A program made the position numbers and the translations under genes. Source: Pseudomonadales bacterium (GTDB lineage Bacteria > Pseudomonadota > Gammaproteobacteria > Pseudomonadales > DC-out160). From it: 59,495 bases of DNA. This document shows, in pieces, positions 40,483 to 50,616 of the stretch. The notes under the pieces are model-generated. The model ran no database searches. It saw nothing but the letters and a program-made list of their open reading frames with translations, and was not told where the DNA came from. The DNA lies in NCBI GenBank assembly GCA_019090455.1, contig JAHRWA010000101.1, forward strand, positions 1 through 59,495, in the 5' to 3' direction. Numbering within the stretch: the first letter of the stretch is position 1; every line of letters starts with the position of its first letter.

Positions 40483-41229
40483 CTAGAACTTATATCCCAC
40501 GTTCACACGATAAACAAAGGGATCAAGATCAGTATCAACCGTGATTTGTTGTATCCCCGCAGACAATGCATCCGTTCCGTCTGCATCAATTGTCGCTGTT
40601 GTGTTGATGTCCACATACATGACCGAGGCATTAATCAACCAATCGCCCTCTAACTTATAATCGATCCCTGCTTGTAACGCCAAACCCGCCGAATTATCGA
40701 GTGTCAGATGGGTTCCGCCCAATGTGGACGCGGCGGTGTCAGTCAATTTTTCCTCAAAGAAAATCGTATAGTTAACGCCAACCCCAAGGAACGGCTGCAG
40801 ACTCGACTGGGTACTACCGTTAAAATAATATTGCAGGCTAACTGTTGGTGGCAAATGCTTGATCGTTGCTAGATTTAATCCATCAAGCGCTGCACCGAGG
40901 TCCCCACTAGATAAGCTAACATCGTGCTCGAAAGGAGTCGCGCCTAACACCTCTATACCAATCTTATCGGAATACATGTAAATGATTGAAATACCCAGCT
41001 GCGCGTTATCAGCGGCATCGGCTTCAGTACTGGGCAGTGTTTGTGTTACATCGGTCCAGAGCTTGCCACTGTCATTGTTTATGGCAACATTGGCGATCCC
41101 TCCTTTTACAATCCAACTCCCCGTTTCATAGGCATTAACAGTTGTACTGCCCATGGCTAATGTGAATACCGCAGGGGCCGCTATGAGTAGCGCGTGGGTT
41201 TTAGTGGTCTTGGTCGCTCTAGTATTCAT
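40483..41229 (-). CDS. ompW: OmpW-family outer membrane protein
   Basis: The 248-residue protein has a signal peptide (cleavage after TTVNA near 33), an eight-stranded barrel pattern with YETGSWIVKGGIANVAINNDSG, GISIIYMYSDKIGIEVLGATPFEHDV, IKHLPPTVSLQYYF, LQPFLGVGVNYTIFF, and the C-terminal YRVNVGYKF ending in Phe needed for BAM insertion. OmpW forms a narrow channel and often responds to oxygen, iron or stress. Two FNR-like boxes lie upstream (41295-41308, 41346-41359). The start ATG is at 41229. Confidence 0.93.
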   Translation of the reverse strand: MNTRATKTTKTHALLIAAPAVFTLAMGSTTVNAYETGSWIVKGGIANVAINNDSGKLWTDVTQTLPSTEADAADNAQLGISIIYMYSDKIGIEVLGATPFEHDVSLSSGDLGAALDGLNLATIKHLPPTVSLQYYFNGSTQSSLQPFLGVGVNYTIFFEEKLTDTAASTLGGTHLTLDNSAGLALQAGIDYKLEGDWLINASVMYVDINTTATIDADGTDALSAGIQQITVDTDLDPFVYRVNVGYKF

Positions 41230-41294
41230 GAGAGTTTGCCCTTGTTGTCATCCAGTAAAGAGTTCTCATTTTATTCACCGGCCACGATGAAATA

Positions 41295-41308
41295 TTGATA
41301 TGTATCAT
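41295..41308. promoter_or_regulatory. FNR/ANR-like site upstream of ompW
   Basis: TTGAT-ATGT-ATCAT differs by one base from the FNR consensus. It is centred about 72 bases before the ompW start codon, a position that fits class II or I activation depending on the transcript start. Confidence 0.6.
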
Positions 41309-41345
41309 GGGTTTTTACTGAACCCAATCCGATTGCAATAAGAAA

Positions 41346-41359
41346 CTGATCTGCATCAG
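41346..41359. promoter_or_regulatory. Second FNR-like palindrome upstream of ompW
   Basis: CTGAT-CTGC-ATCAG is a perfect dyad with two outer changes from the FNR consensus. It lies 51 bases, about five helical turns, from the better box, so cooperative binding is possible. Confidence 0.45.
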
Positions 41360-41457
41360 CTTTGGCTATTTAAGCGGAAAAGGAGGGGAAAGTTAGGCAG
41401 CAATAACTTGGGAAAAAGGAAGAAAAAGAGAGTAAGAAATAGAAATCGAATTAGAAA

Positions 41458-42165
41458 TTATATCGCTGCTACTAGCGCTTTTAGGACATTTGACCTAAAT
41501 TCACGACGATACAATACTACCACCACCCAAGCAGCTGCCAACATAAACGCCCAGGGATTTAAAAACCAAACAAGATAGGCTAACCCGAAGTAATACGAAC
41601 GTAAGCCATAGTTATAGGCATACGCGGCCCGAGAGATAACGAGTGACGTCTCATGAGAAAATGTCTCAGCCTGCTCAGCGCTGATTTCTGATAATAAGGG
41701 TGCTCTACCCATTAACACGTTAGCAAAACCATACTGACGTAACGACCAAGTGAATTTAAAAAAAGCATAAATAAATAAAACCAGTAAAATAAGCAGCTTC
41801 GCTTCCCATGCATGTTCACTAACCCCTACATTGAAAGGTAGCCTAGCAGACACGCTCATTACCTTTTCTCCCGAGCCCAAAACCGCGACTAGCCCTACCA
41901 AAATAAAGAGAGTAGACGATGCGAAAAAGGAAACATTGCGTTCTAGATTCGATAAAAGTGATGCATCACTAACGCGATTTTCGCGTTTCAACAGGGATAG
42001 TATCCAAGCTTTACGGTGTTCAGCCAAGATACTAGCAAGAGATTGTCTTTTGCGGGATGCCAGAATGGCATAAACCGAATAGCCTATCCAACATAAAAGA
42101 AACCACAGCAAAGCCAGGGCGTCGGTATTCGTAAATCCATTAAAAAGTTCGGTGCCTAATGTCAT
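41458..42165 (-). CDS. DUF599-family membrane protein
   Basis: The 235-residue protein has four or five membrane helices and the DUF599 pattern: the LLWFLLCWIGYSVYA helix, HRKAWILSLLKRENRVSDASLLSNLERNVSFFASSTLFILVG, FKFTWSLRQYGFANVLMG and NYGLRSYYFGLAYLVWFLNPWAFML. Function is unknown in the family. It is upstream of ompW in the same direction, separated by 228 bases containing the FNR boxes, so it is probably transcribed apart. Confidence 0.88.
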   Translation of the reverse strand: MTLGTELFNGFTNTDALALLWFLLCWIGYSVYAILASRKRQSLASILAEHRKAWILSLLKRENRVSDASLLSNLERNVSFFASSTLFILVGLVAVLGSGEKVMSVSARLPFNVGVSEHAWEAKLLILLVLFIYAFFKFTWSLRQYGFANVLMGRAPLLSEISAEQAETFSHETSLVISRAAYAYNYGLRSYYFGLAYLVWFLNPWAFMLAAAWVVVVLYRREFRSNVLKALVAAI

Positions 42166-42316
42166 AGTATTTGTTTTTTGGTAGAAGCCATTGTTAAGCT
42201 AAGATCCGATGATTCGAATCTTAGCGGGCTTATAATACCATTTTGCATGTTACTGTTTTATGACATAGGCGAATGTTTTATCAATTAGCACAAATGATGA
42301 CTCATCTTTTCTAAAT

Positions 42317-43492
42317 CTAATAGGATTTAGGGAGTCCAATGACATGCTCAGAAATATAATTCAACACCATTTCATTATTCACGGGTGCAATCGATAAAGT
42401 CTTAGCAACTTTCCAAAGCGCAAGCATACCGGTATCGGAGTCCATGCCACTTCCGCCGTGAAACTGAATCGCGTCAGTACACATGGCGGCAGCCGCTTGG
42501 GATGACAATAATTTCGCAGAATTGGCATAGACGCCAGCATCAATCCCCTCGTCATACAGCTTAACGCCGTAGTAAAGCATCAATCTAGCGGCATCTGTAT
42601 TTGCCTTACTTTGAGCAAGAGGATGCTGTACTGCCTGGTAAGAACCTGTGGGTTTGTCACCAAAAATGACGCGTTGATTGACGTATTCTTTAGTGCATTC
42701 CAAAGCCAAATCCGAAATCCCCACGCAGATTGCTGAGACAATAAACCGTTCGGCATTTAAGCCGGCAAACATATAGCGTGCCCCTTTGCCTTCATCACCG
42801 ATGAGTGCATCTTCAGGTAATTCCACATCATCAAAAAAGACGGAATACTGGTTTTCATTGGTGAAAACATCGATATTCTGTTTTTGCTTAACGATACCGG
42901 GACTGTTCATATCAATAACGAAAATGGAAAGCGCGCCCGGCGTATCGATAGCCGTTTTAGCAATAAGAAAACCATAGTCCGCAGTCGTTGCACCGGAAAT
43001 AAATATCTTCTGTCCGTTTAAAATCCATTTATTACCCGTCTTAACGGCCTTGGTGGTGATTCTAAAAGTATTGGTTCCCGCATCAGGTTCAGTGGCGCAG
43101 ATACAAAAACCCTTTTCTCCCGTGATGGTGGGGGTTACATATTTCCGTATTTGCTCTTCGGTGCCATGCTCGATAATGGGTCGACGACAAAAAGGAGTAC
43201 CCAAAGACTTAAACGAGGTTAACCCATGCTGAGCCATCAAATCGCCAACGAGAGTTGATCCTAAGAAGCCGCCGCCCATACCGCCAAACTCTTCAGAAAG
43301 CCCTAGGCCTAACACACCGGATGCGGAGATATCATTTTCGATCGCCTCTGATAGGCCTGAATCTCCTTTATATATTTGCTTCCAAGCATCTTTAGGGTGT
43401 TTCTTAAAAACACCTTCTACGGCTTCAATAGCACCCAAATACAGGTCTTGTGTTTCACCACTTGGAAATAAGTTTTTTATTAAGTCTTGCAT
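42317..43492 (-). CDS. Acyl-CoA dehydrogenase family protein
   Basis: The 391-residue protein has the acyl-CoA dehydrogenase order: N-terminal helical domain with GLGLSEEFGGMGGGFLGSTLVGDLMAQ, the FAD segment GFCICATEPDAGTNTFRITTKAVKTGNKWILNGQKIFISGA, GALSIFVIDMNSPGIV, and the C-terminal helical domain with AVQHPLAQSKANTDAARLMLYY and QFHGGSGMDSDTGM. The catalytic Glu normally in the last block (YxGT) is replaced by a QFHGGSG-type loop, which suggests an unusual substrate or the long-chain/isovaleryl subgroup with its base elsewhere. It precedes the secreted exoprotein gene but has no evident functional link. Confidence 0.9.
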   Translation of the reverse strand: MQDLIKNLFPSGETQDLYLGAIEAVEGVFKKHPKDAWKQIYKGDSGLSEAIENDISASGVLGLGLSEEFGGMGGGFLGSTLVGDLMAQHGLTSFKSLGTPFCRRPIIEHGTEEQIRKYVTPTITGEKGFCICATEPDAGTNTFRITTKAVKTGNKWILNGQKIFISGATTADYGFLIAKTAIDTPGALSIFVIDMNSPGIVKQKQNIDVFTNENQYSVFFDDVELPEDALIGDEGKGARYMFAGLNAERFIVSAICVGISDLALECTKEYVNQRVIFGDKPTGSYQAVQHPLAQSKANTDAARLMLYYGVKLYDEGIDAGVYANSAKLLSSQAAAAMCTDAIQFHGGSGMDSDTGMLALWKVAKTLSIAPVNNEMVLNYISEHVIGLPKSY

Positions 43493-43544
43493 GTCATTCC
43501 TCAGTTTAATTCTTAATTATAGTTCTTATTTTTGGTTCTTATTT

Positions 43545-46500
43545 TTAATTCTCAAATATGGCTTTAAATTTTTTCTTTAACGGTTCCCAATAATTTTTCA
43601 TCATTTTTTCGAACCAGGAAAGTTTCTGATCATTATCGGCAGGAGTCGACGCCATTTTTTTAACAGGTTTCGTCTCTGCTATTGTATGTAAAGACTCTTC
43701 AGCTTCCTGCAAAGGCTTTTCGGCTAGGACGCCAGCTGAGGGGCTTTGTTTTTCCATCGTCTCATCAACACCCGCTAAACTGGCTATCCTTAGTGCTTCC
43801 GCGCGTTCCTCATCGTTATCCTTCTGTTCAGCATTCTGCTGTTCACCAATTTGAGACACTCGTAATTGTTCCCCTAACACTTGCAACTGGGTCAACCTTT
43901 CTTCTTCCCTTAGCCGCTCTTCTTCTGCGTGAGCCTCTGATTTCGCTATCGTTCTTGTAGCAGTTTCAGCTAGTGCTTGTTGCGCGATTCTTTTCTCAGT
44001 CTGAGCCTGTGCCCGAGATTCTGCCTCGGCTTGAGCTGCTTCTTGAGCTAACTGGGCATCAGAGGATTTTTTAGCGAGATATTCATCGTGTAGGCCTTCA
44101 GTATTGAGCGCGATTGAAGCGCTAACGTAAGGCGTTAAAGCGGTGAATATCGCGGGATCGATAACAACCAGCTCATCGGCTAAAGGATGCACAGCGCCAA
44201 TGACGCCGTTATAAACCGACCTTTCAGCTAGCGAAGATATCTCTTCCCCTAAGGTCGTAATATTATTCTGACCCGGGCCTCTGACTAACGGCGAGATAAA
44301 TCGAAACGAATCGAAATGAATCGACTCATGGGTGAAAATATAAAAAGGATTTTCAGGGGAGTCACCGAGAACGCCATTAACGGCCGACAATGTAATCTGT
44401 CCTGATTGAATATTGACGACGCCGCCATCCACTAGCAATGTCGGCTCCAGTGCTATAAGCCCACCATCAGTCGTAGTCACATCAACACTACCGCCCGAAC
44501 CTGTATTAATTACGCCAATGCTAATATCGCTATCGGCTAAAACCGAAACCGCGCCCTCTTCGCCAGAAGTCATGTTATGGATAATCAAGTCACCCGCTTG
44601 CGTGAGAGTGATATCACTACCGGACATCACATCAATTTCATTCACGGCGGTATTAAGCGAGACAGCGCCATCGGCAATGATATTCAAATTGTCTACTGCA
44701 ACCAGACCCTCGCCCTCTACGGCACCGGTACTGGTGATCTGTAATTGCGATAGACCGTCCTCCCTATTGGCGGAAAAGCCATCCATTTGAACGTTACCGG
44801 TATGTAAACTCACTTCTAAGGGGTTGGCGCTATAATTAAACGCGATACTGGGGGTCACGATCTGAGTTTCCGTTACGGTTACATCATCTACTGTCGATAA
44901 ATCCCATGCGTCACTATTATTATTAATCGTGGCAATTGAATTAAATGTAATTTGTCCCGTACCTTCTGAGGCCGTGCCGTTGCCCGCATTAAATTGACTA
45001 TCATCTAATACCCAAGTCACGGCAGAGCCGTTAACGGTGAGTGTGTCGGCATCATCACCACCTAGTATCGTGACGCCCTCATTCGTTGATGCAACGATGA
45101 AATGATCATCCCCATCACCGCCATTTATTGTGCCATTGGTGAAAGTCGAAGCTAAGTCAAAGGTGTCGCCATGCACGCCACCCGCAAACCCAGCCAAAAT
45201 ATTAGAAAAGTGAATATTATCGACAGTTCCTTGCTGGACCGTTTCAAGTTCAAATGTCGAACCAGAAGCCCCACCAGCTGTCACTGAGTCATTACCACCA
45301 TTGCCATCGACAGATTCAATGTCAGAAAAAATCATATTCTGAGCAGTAAAAGCTTCATCTCCTGTAACGAGATAGGCTTCTGCATCGGCAGTACCCATAA
45401 CACTATCGATACCGTTACCGCCATCGACATTCACAATATCTTTGAATTCAATACCGGACACCGTGATGGAATTCGGTGAATTCAATGCAAACGCATCACT
45501 CGCATCGCTACCCGCAATTGAGTCATTGCCCAGGCCTGCTTCAACGCGCTCTATATTTTGAAAGGTACCGCTTTGATATAGCACTTCATTATTGTTAGTG
45601 GTTATGCCAAAAGTGTCATCATCCGAACTAGCATTCACGGTATCAAAACCCGCACCGGCATCAATGGTGAGTGAAATAGATTCCGTTAAGGTAAAGCTAT
45701 CGTCGCCTGCACCGCCTTTAAAACCATCGACATCGATAAAGGCAATCTCCTCCGCCAACCCCGTGGTATCACTTGATATGATAAAATCAGTACCCGTCGC
45801 AGCCCCATTCACTGTGTCCGTACCACCGCTCCCTAGTACGATTTCGATATTCTCAAACGTGCCACCGGCTAAGCCCACGCTATTGGCTGAACCCGTTAAA
45901 CCAAAACTATCGTCACCGCTAGAACCTAATAGCGTATCGTCTCCCGCCCCCGCATCCACAGAGACAGACAGCGCACCTGTAGTGGAAAAAGTATCATCAC
46001 CGACTCCACCTCTCACTGTTTCTATTTCCGTAAACGAAACGCCATCCGCAACAACAGCGGAATCGCTACTGAAAACAAACTGCGATCCTTCGGAAAAAGC
46101 GTCGACAGAATCATCGCCCAAATTTCCAGTCACGGAATCCGTCGTAATTAACATATCTTGTACTGACACATTAGCATCGGCGAGTAATAGGAAGTTATCG
46201 TCTCCGGCACTACCCATTAATATTGAGCTTTCTGCTATTTCTATATTGGAAAAACGACCGCCGCTAGAAATCAACGTCTTTGAATCGCCAGTCAACTCAA
46301 CTGTCGACCCCACGAGCGTATCGGTACCATCGCCCGCATCAATGGTATTGGACATGACGCCAGTTAATGAAAAATGGTCATCACCTGCTGCACCAGCGAA
46401 AGTTTCCATTCCGGAAAAGGCTTTGTTATCTACTGTCGCCGTTGAGTCACTACTCATCACAAAGACAGATCCAGAAGCATTGGCAACAACGCTATCATCA

Positions 46501-49500
46501 CCCGCACCACCGTCCACCGAATTGATATCGAAATCAATTTCGTCAGCGATCACATGCTCTTGATCTGCAAGTACAAAAGTATCGTCTCCCGCTGAGCCAA
46601 CTAGACTCGCTCCTTCGGCAGTTTCAATATTTTGAAAAGTGGCGCCACTGAGTAGCAGCTCTTTCGTATTTCCCGTTAATTGCAAAACATCATGATCGGT
46701 AGTACCAACAACCACGTCCTCCCCTGCACCCGCATCGACGGTGATAGTCAGTCCTGAGTTAGTCGAAAAACGATCCGCACCCTCTCCACCCGCAAACGAA
46801 TTAATGCCAGAAAATCCAATATCATCGATCGTGGCAGCGGAATCGCTGTCAAATACAAAATCTGAACCGAGACCACTCGCACTAACACCGCCAGCACCAC
46901 CGCCCTGAACTAATTCAATGTCATTAAAAGTCGCACCGGCTAACAACACTTGTTCACTGATACCTGTCACACCAAACTCATCGAAACCCACGGTTCCCAT
47001 TACAGTATCGTCACCACTACCGGCATCCACCGTTAGGGACACTGTTCCAGCGACACTGAAAGTATCGTTACCGTCTCTACCTGAAAACCCGTCAACATCG
47101 ACAAACGAGATACCGTCCACAACCGCTTCGGTATTAGCTGTGATATTAAAACTGGAACCGGTACTGGCTGCATTCACAACATCTGTTGTACCACCATTAC
47201 CATCGACTATCTCGACACTGCTAAATGTGGTGCCTCTATATAAGACTTCCGCAGGATCTCCCGTTAAGGCAAAGGTATCGCTGGTATTGCTTCCTAGTAG
47301 AGTATCGTCCCCATCCCCCATATCAATCGAAGTGGTGACATCAGTCGTAAGCGAGAAAGTATCATCACCGACGCCGCCGACAAACGTATCGATGCCGGTA
47401 AAGTCAACACCATACGCTGTCGCTTCCCCCGAACCGGTAATCAACACAACTGAACCGGCAGCATCCGTATTAAGCGTGTTAGACCCGCCATCACCATTGA
47501 CGAGTTCAATATTAGTGAAGGTAGCTCCATTCAGTTCTATTTGTTTATTATGATTATTTAACAGGAAACTATCGTTACTGTTGCCGTTGACCGTATCATT
47601 GCCACCACCACCATCAACCGTGATACCGAGATTACCCACGGCGGTAAAGGTATCAGCGCCATCGCCGCCTCTAAAAACATTGATTGCGGTGAAATCGACA
47701 CTATCCACTGTTGCAGCGGTATTAGCCGTTATACGAAAGTGAGAACCATTGCTATCGCCCGTAAGATCGTCATTGCCACCACCTCCCGCTACCGTTGCTA
47801 CGGTATAATCCACACCGAGTAATTGAACATCACCGCTGGTTGATAGAACGAAGGCATCATCACCGGTAGTTCCCGTGAGACCGGCACCTTGTGCATTTTC
47901 AATGTCATTAAAAGTGCCACCGCTAGCCAGAAGCACTTCCCCTGTGCCGGCAGCTTGAAACTGATTAAATCCGGTAGTACCAATTACCGTATCTTCTCCG
48001 TCACCCGCATCGACGACTAAACTAATCGAAGAATTTGTCGCAAAGGTATCATTGCCATCTCCCCCGCTAAAGGTATCGATACTTGTAAACAAGATCCCAT
48101 CCACGGTAGCTGAAGTATTGCTCTCGAAAACAAAGTCGGAGCCACTACTATCATTAACATTACTAGCAGCCAAAACCGCATCATCGCCAGATCCGGTAAC
48201 CTCCTCAAATTGTAACAGCGAAACCTCACCGACTTGAACGTTGTTATCGGACCCTAATAACTGCCACTCACTGTCAGGTGAGATCACATGTATCGTATCT
48301 GACTCATCACCACCGTCTATCGTGTACGCGTTATCAGTATGCAATATACCGTAACTATCCTGACCACTGTTCCCATTTACGCTGACATCATCACCGAACA
48401 GATTATTGATGACATTTATACTGTCTTGACCACCACGGCCGGTATTTATTTCAATTTTTCCAAAACTAAAGACCGTGCCGAGAATACTGGTGAAGTTAAC
48501 TGAGTCTGTTGTAATAACACCGCCGGCGGTGGAACTCACAATTCCTACATGATTTAGGTTACCGCCTCCATCAAAATCATAATTTGCAATAAGTGTGACA
48601 GCACCCGATGCCGTTTGTATAAGGCTGCCAAAGTGCGTGGATATATCATTATTGGCATTCAGCTGAACAGCACCACTATCCGACTTAATACTACTGGTAC
48701 CCTCTAGCGATATATTATTCTCGGCATCGAAATTAACACCACCCGTCACCAACTCTATGGAACTTCCACTCTCTAAAGTGATATCGTTTCCGGCTTCAAA
48801 ATCAACAAAGCCAGAATCCATCTCTATCGAACTTCCACTCTGTAGCGTAATATCGTTGTGTGCTGTTAGCGTTAAGGAGTTCGACACATTATTCGGGTTA
48901 TTGTTATTGCTATCCCCAATAACCACAGCACCACCGGTCGCAGCTGACCCTTCAATGACAATATTGCCGAGGCCACTAACATCAGACACAGTCTGAACCG
49001 TCACATCTCCTGTTAACAGCGCAGCGTTCAAGGTTGCGGCATTTAAAACACTACCATCAGCGTCAGGCTGAAAGGGGGTTGCTGTCGCTGCGATGGTATC
49101 TGGATCATTACTAATGGTGATACTGAGTGGATCCAGTAGCCAACTACCACCTTGCCCCTGATCTGCTCCTACATTTACTGAACCACCGACAATGAGTGAC
49201 CGTTTACCAGAAGTCTCAACGAAGCCACCATCACCACTCTCTCCTGCACCTCTGGCTTCGATACTGCCATTGAATCTAGCAGTATCATCAGCCCATACAA
49301 TGACTTTTCCGCCCTGACCTTGGACTGTGGCATTCGCGTTAATGTCCACACCGGTTTCTACAGTGACAACTTCCGCATTGTTAATGGAACCGTATGGGCC
49401 TTCTGAAGTTTGCCCTTGGTAATCACCACCAATGAGAATGTCACCGCCACCAGTCGCACCGGATGCATCTAGCACAGCCCCTTGCGAAACCAAAATCGCA

Positions 49501-50489
49501 TCACCGAGTACTTCAATGCGTCCTCCATTCGCCTCATCGCTACTGACATCTAAAGCACCTCGATTAACGGTGTTGCCCCCTTGCCCTACTAGCCGTATCA
49601 CGCCACCTTCAGTATCGATACCCTTCGCAATAATGAGGCCTTCATTATTGACTGCCGTGGTAAATAAATCGGAGGAAACATCGGCGGATAACAAAACACG
49701 ACTACCCTGTAACTCGCCGCTATTTTTAATGGCATCCTTGATACCCAATTCATTTTCTAATACTTCAGCACTGACTTTAACGCCGATCATACCACCGGTA
49801 TCAAAAATCAAAGCCGCTTCTGATGCCGCATTAAGTGAAATAAATTCTGCGCTGATGACAGCTTCGGTGCCTTCATTCGCAACGGCATTACCCATCAACG
49901 CAACACCCATAGAGGCTTCAATCAGCCCTTTATTGATGACAATTCCTTGAGTGCCATCTTTCGCTTTGAATGCAAAATTCCCCTTCATGAAATCTTCCGA
50001 GGAGATATCCAATCCACTGGCTACCAAACTGCCCACATTAACGGTGGCGGTTTCGGTAAAAACAATGCCACTGGTATTGACCAGTACCACATGACCATTA
50101 CCTTGAATTAAACCGCTAATCACACTTGGGCTTTCATCCATAATACGGTTTAACACTATCGATAATTCGGAGGGCTGTAAGAACTGCACGACTTCGTCTT
50201 GCCCTACATTAAACTGGCTCCAATCTATCGCCAGATGTTGAGATTCTTGATGAATTTGAGTCAAGGAACCGGACTGGTCAATTTGACCCGTTCCACCCAC
50301 AATAGAGCCTCCGGTAGGGCCACCGTATGAAGTTGAGGTAGCGAGAATCTGTACTACAAGTGCAGTCGTAATTAATGTCTGGTGTTTTTTTATAGCGCTA
50401 GAAATAGTGCTATAAACGACACTCGACACTGCAATTGCCAATGGCTTCATTTGATGTTTTTTTGTCGCCTTCATTTTTGTCGCCTTCAT
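43545..50489 (-). CDS. TpsA exoprotein: haemagglutinin-type TPS domain with RTX-like repeats
   Basis: The 2314-residue protein has an extended signal (MKATKMKATKKHQ...ATSTSYG, about 56 residues) and a TPS recognition domain (about 57-300): TQIHQESQHLAIDWSQFNVGQDEVVQFLQPS, NRIMDESPSVISGLIQGNGHVVLVNTSGIVF, ATVNVGSLVAS. Residues about 700-1820 are about a dozen repeats of 85-95 residues with GGDGNDTF and DAGDGDDTLLGS blocks, an RTX-like calcium pattern unusual for TpsA. The C-terminal 200 residues are Ala/Glu-rich coiled coil. It should be exported by the TpsB 127 bases upstream. AGGGG lies seven bases before the ATG. Confidence 0.88.
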   Translation of the reverse strand: MKATKMKATKKHQMKPLAIAVSSVVYSTISSAIKKHQTLITTALVVQILATSTSYGGPTGGSIVGGTGQIDQSGSLTQIHQESQHLAIDWSQFNVGQDEVVQFLQPSELSIVLNRIMDESPSVISGLIQGNGHVVLVNTSGIVFTETATVNVGSLVASGLDISSEDFMKGNFAFKAKDGTQGIVINKGLIEASMGVALMGNAVANEGTEAVISAEFISLNAASEAALIFDTGGMIGVKVSAEVLENELGIKDAIKNSGELQGSRVLLSADVSSDLFTTAVNNEGLIIAKGIDTEGGVIRLVGQGGNTVNRGALDVSSDEANGGRIEVLGDAILVSQGAVLDASGATGGGDILIGGDYQGQTSEGPYGSINNAEVVTVETGVDINANATVQGQGGKVIVWADDTARFNGSIEARGAGESGDGGFVETSGKRSLIVGGSVNVGADQGQGGSWLLDPLSITISNDPDTIAATATPFQPDADGSVLNAATLNAALLTGDVTVQTVSDVSGLGNIVIEGSAATGGAVVIGDSNNNNPNNVSNSLTLTAHNDITLQSGSSIEMDSGFVDFEAGNDITLESGSSIELVTGGVNFDAENNISLEGTSSIKSDSGAVQLNANNDISTHFGSLIQTASGAVTLIANYDFDGGGNLNHVGIVSSTAGGVITTDSVNFTSILGTVFSFGKIEINTGRGGQDSINVINNLFGDDVSVNGNSGQDSYGILHTDNAYTIDGGDESDTIHVISPDSEWQLLGSDNNVQVGEVSLLQFEEVTGSGDDAVLAASNVNDSSGSDFVFESNTSATVDGILFTSIDTFSGGDGNDTFATNSSISLVVDAGDGEDTVIGTTGFNQFQAAGTGEVLLASGGTFNDIENAQGAGLTGTTGDDAFVLSTSGDVQLLGVDYTVATVAGGGGNDDLTGDSNGSHFRITANTAATVDSVDFTAINVFRGGDGADTFTAVGNLGITVDGGGGNDTVNGNSNDSFLLNNHNKQIELNGATFTNIELVNGDGGSNTLNTDAAGSVVLITGSGEATAYGVDFTGIDTFVGGVGDDTFSLTTDVTTSIDMGDGDDTLLGSNTSDTFALTGDPAEVLYRGTTFSSVEIVDGNGGTTDVVNAASTGSSFNITANTEAVVDGISFVDVDGFSGRDGNDTFSVAGTVSLTVDAGSGDDTVMGTVGFDEFGVTGISEQVLLAGATFNDIELVQGGGAGGVSASGLGSDFVFDSDSAATIDDIGFSGINSFAGGEGADRFSTNSGLTITVDAGAGEDVVVGTTDHDVLQLTGNTKELLLSGATFQNIETAEGASLVGSAGDDTFVLADQEHVIADEIDFDINSVDGGAGDDSVVANASGSVFVMSSDSTATVDNKAFSGMETFAGAAGDDHFSLTGVMSNTIDAGDGTDTLVGSTVELTGDSKTLISSGGRFSNIEIAESSILMGSAGDDNFLLLADANVSVQDMLITTDSVTGNLGDDSVDAFSEGSQFVFSSDSAVVADGVSFTEIETVRGGVGDDTFSTTGALSVSVDAGAGDDTLLGSSGDDSFGLTGSANSVGLAGGTFENIEIVLGSGGTDTVNGAATGTDFIISSDTTGLAEEIAFIDVDGFKGGAGDDSFTLTESISLTIDAGAGFDTVNASSDDDTFGITTNNNEVLYQSGTFQNIERVEAGLGNDSIAGSDASDAFALNSPNSITVSGIEFKDIVNVDGGNGIDSVMGTADAEAYLVTGDEAFTAQNMIFSDIESVDGNGGNDSVTAGGASGSTFELETVQQGTVDNIHFSNILAGFAGGVHGDTFDLASTFTNGTINGGDGDDHFIVASTNEGVTILGGDDADTLTVNGSAVTWVLDDSQFNAGNGTASEGTGQITFNSIATINNNSDAWDLSTVDDVTVTETQIVTPSIAFNYSANPLEVSLHTGNVQMDGFSANREDGLSQLQITSTGAVEGEGLVAVDNLNIIADGAVSLNTAVNEIDVMSGSDITLTQAGDLIIHNMTSGEEGAVSVLADSDISIGVINTGSGGSVDVTTTDGGLIALEPTLLVDGGVVNIQSGQITLSAVNGVLGDSPENPFYIFTHESIHFDSFRFISPLVRGPGQNNITTLGEEISSLAERSVYNGVIGAVHPLADELVVIDPAIFTALTPYVSASIALNTEGLHDEYLAKKSSDAQLAQEAAQAEAESRAQAQTEKRIAQQALAETATRTIAKSEAHAEEERLREEERLTQLQVLGEQLRVSQIGEQQNAEQKDNDEERAEALRIASLAGVDETMEKQSPSAGVLAEKPLQEAEESLHTIAETKPVKKMASTPADNDQKLSWFEKMMKNYWEPLKKKFKAIFEN
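45020..48330 (-). repeat. Imperfect RTX-like repeat block within TpsA gene
   Basis: About a dozen diverged units of roughly 255-285 bases code for GGxGDDTFS, DAGDGDDT, FxxIExVxGxGG and ATVDxxxF motifs. The repeats are degenerate at DNA level, so they are old rather than recent duplications. Antisense open frames here are Ser/Pro-rich artefacts of the repeat composition. Confidence 0.8.
50460..50489 (-). repeat. Two 15-base units at the TpsA start codon
   Basis: ATGAAGGCGACAAAA occurs twice in a row (50475-50489 and 50460-50474) and encodes MKATKMKATK. Either ATG could start the protein; AGGGG favours the first. Confidence 0.9.
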
Positions 50490-50616
50490 AATGTACCCCT
50501 GTCCATCGCGGATAACACTTAATTCAAAATGTAACGCTAATTTGGTTTGATGCCGAATCGATTTTCATAAAGAGTCAGTCGGACTATTGAATATAGATAG
50601 TCGTACTTAAGTAGAG

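Noticed and set aside
45592..46563. Long plus-strand frame of 323 codons
   Set aside because: It is antisense to the RTX-like repeats of TpsA and has the Ser/Pro/Val bias expected of an antisense artefact.
45020..48330. CRISPR-like array
   Set aside because: The repeats are long, degenerate and protein-coding, with no short identical repeats and unique spacers.
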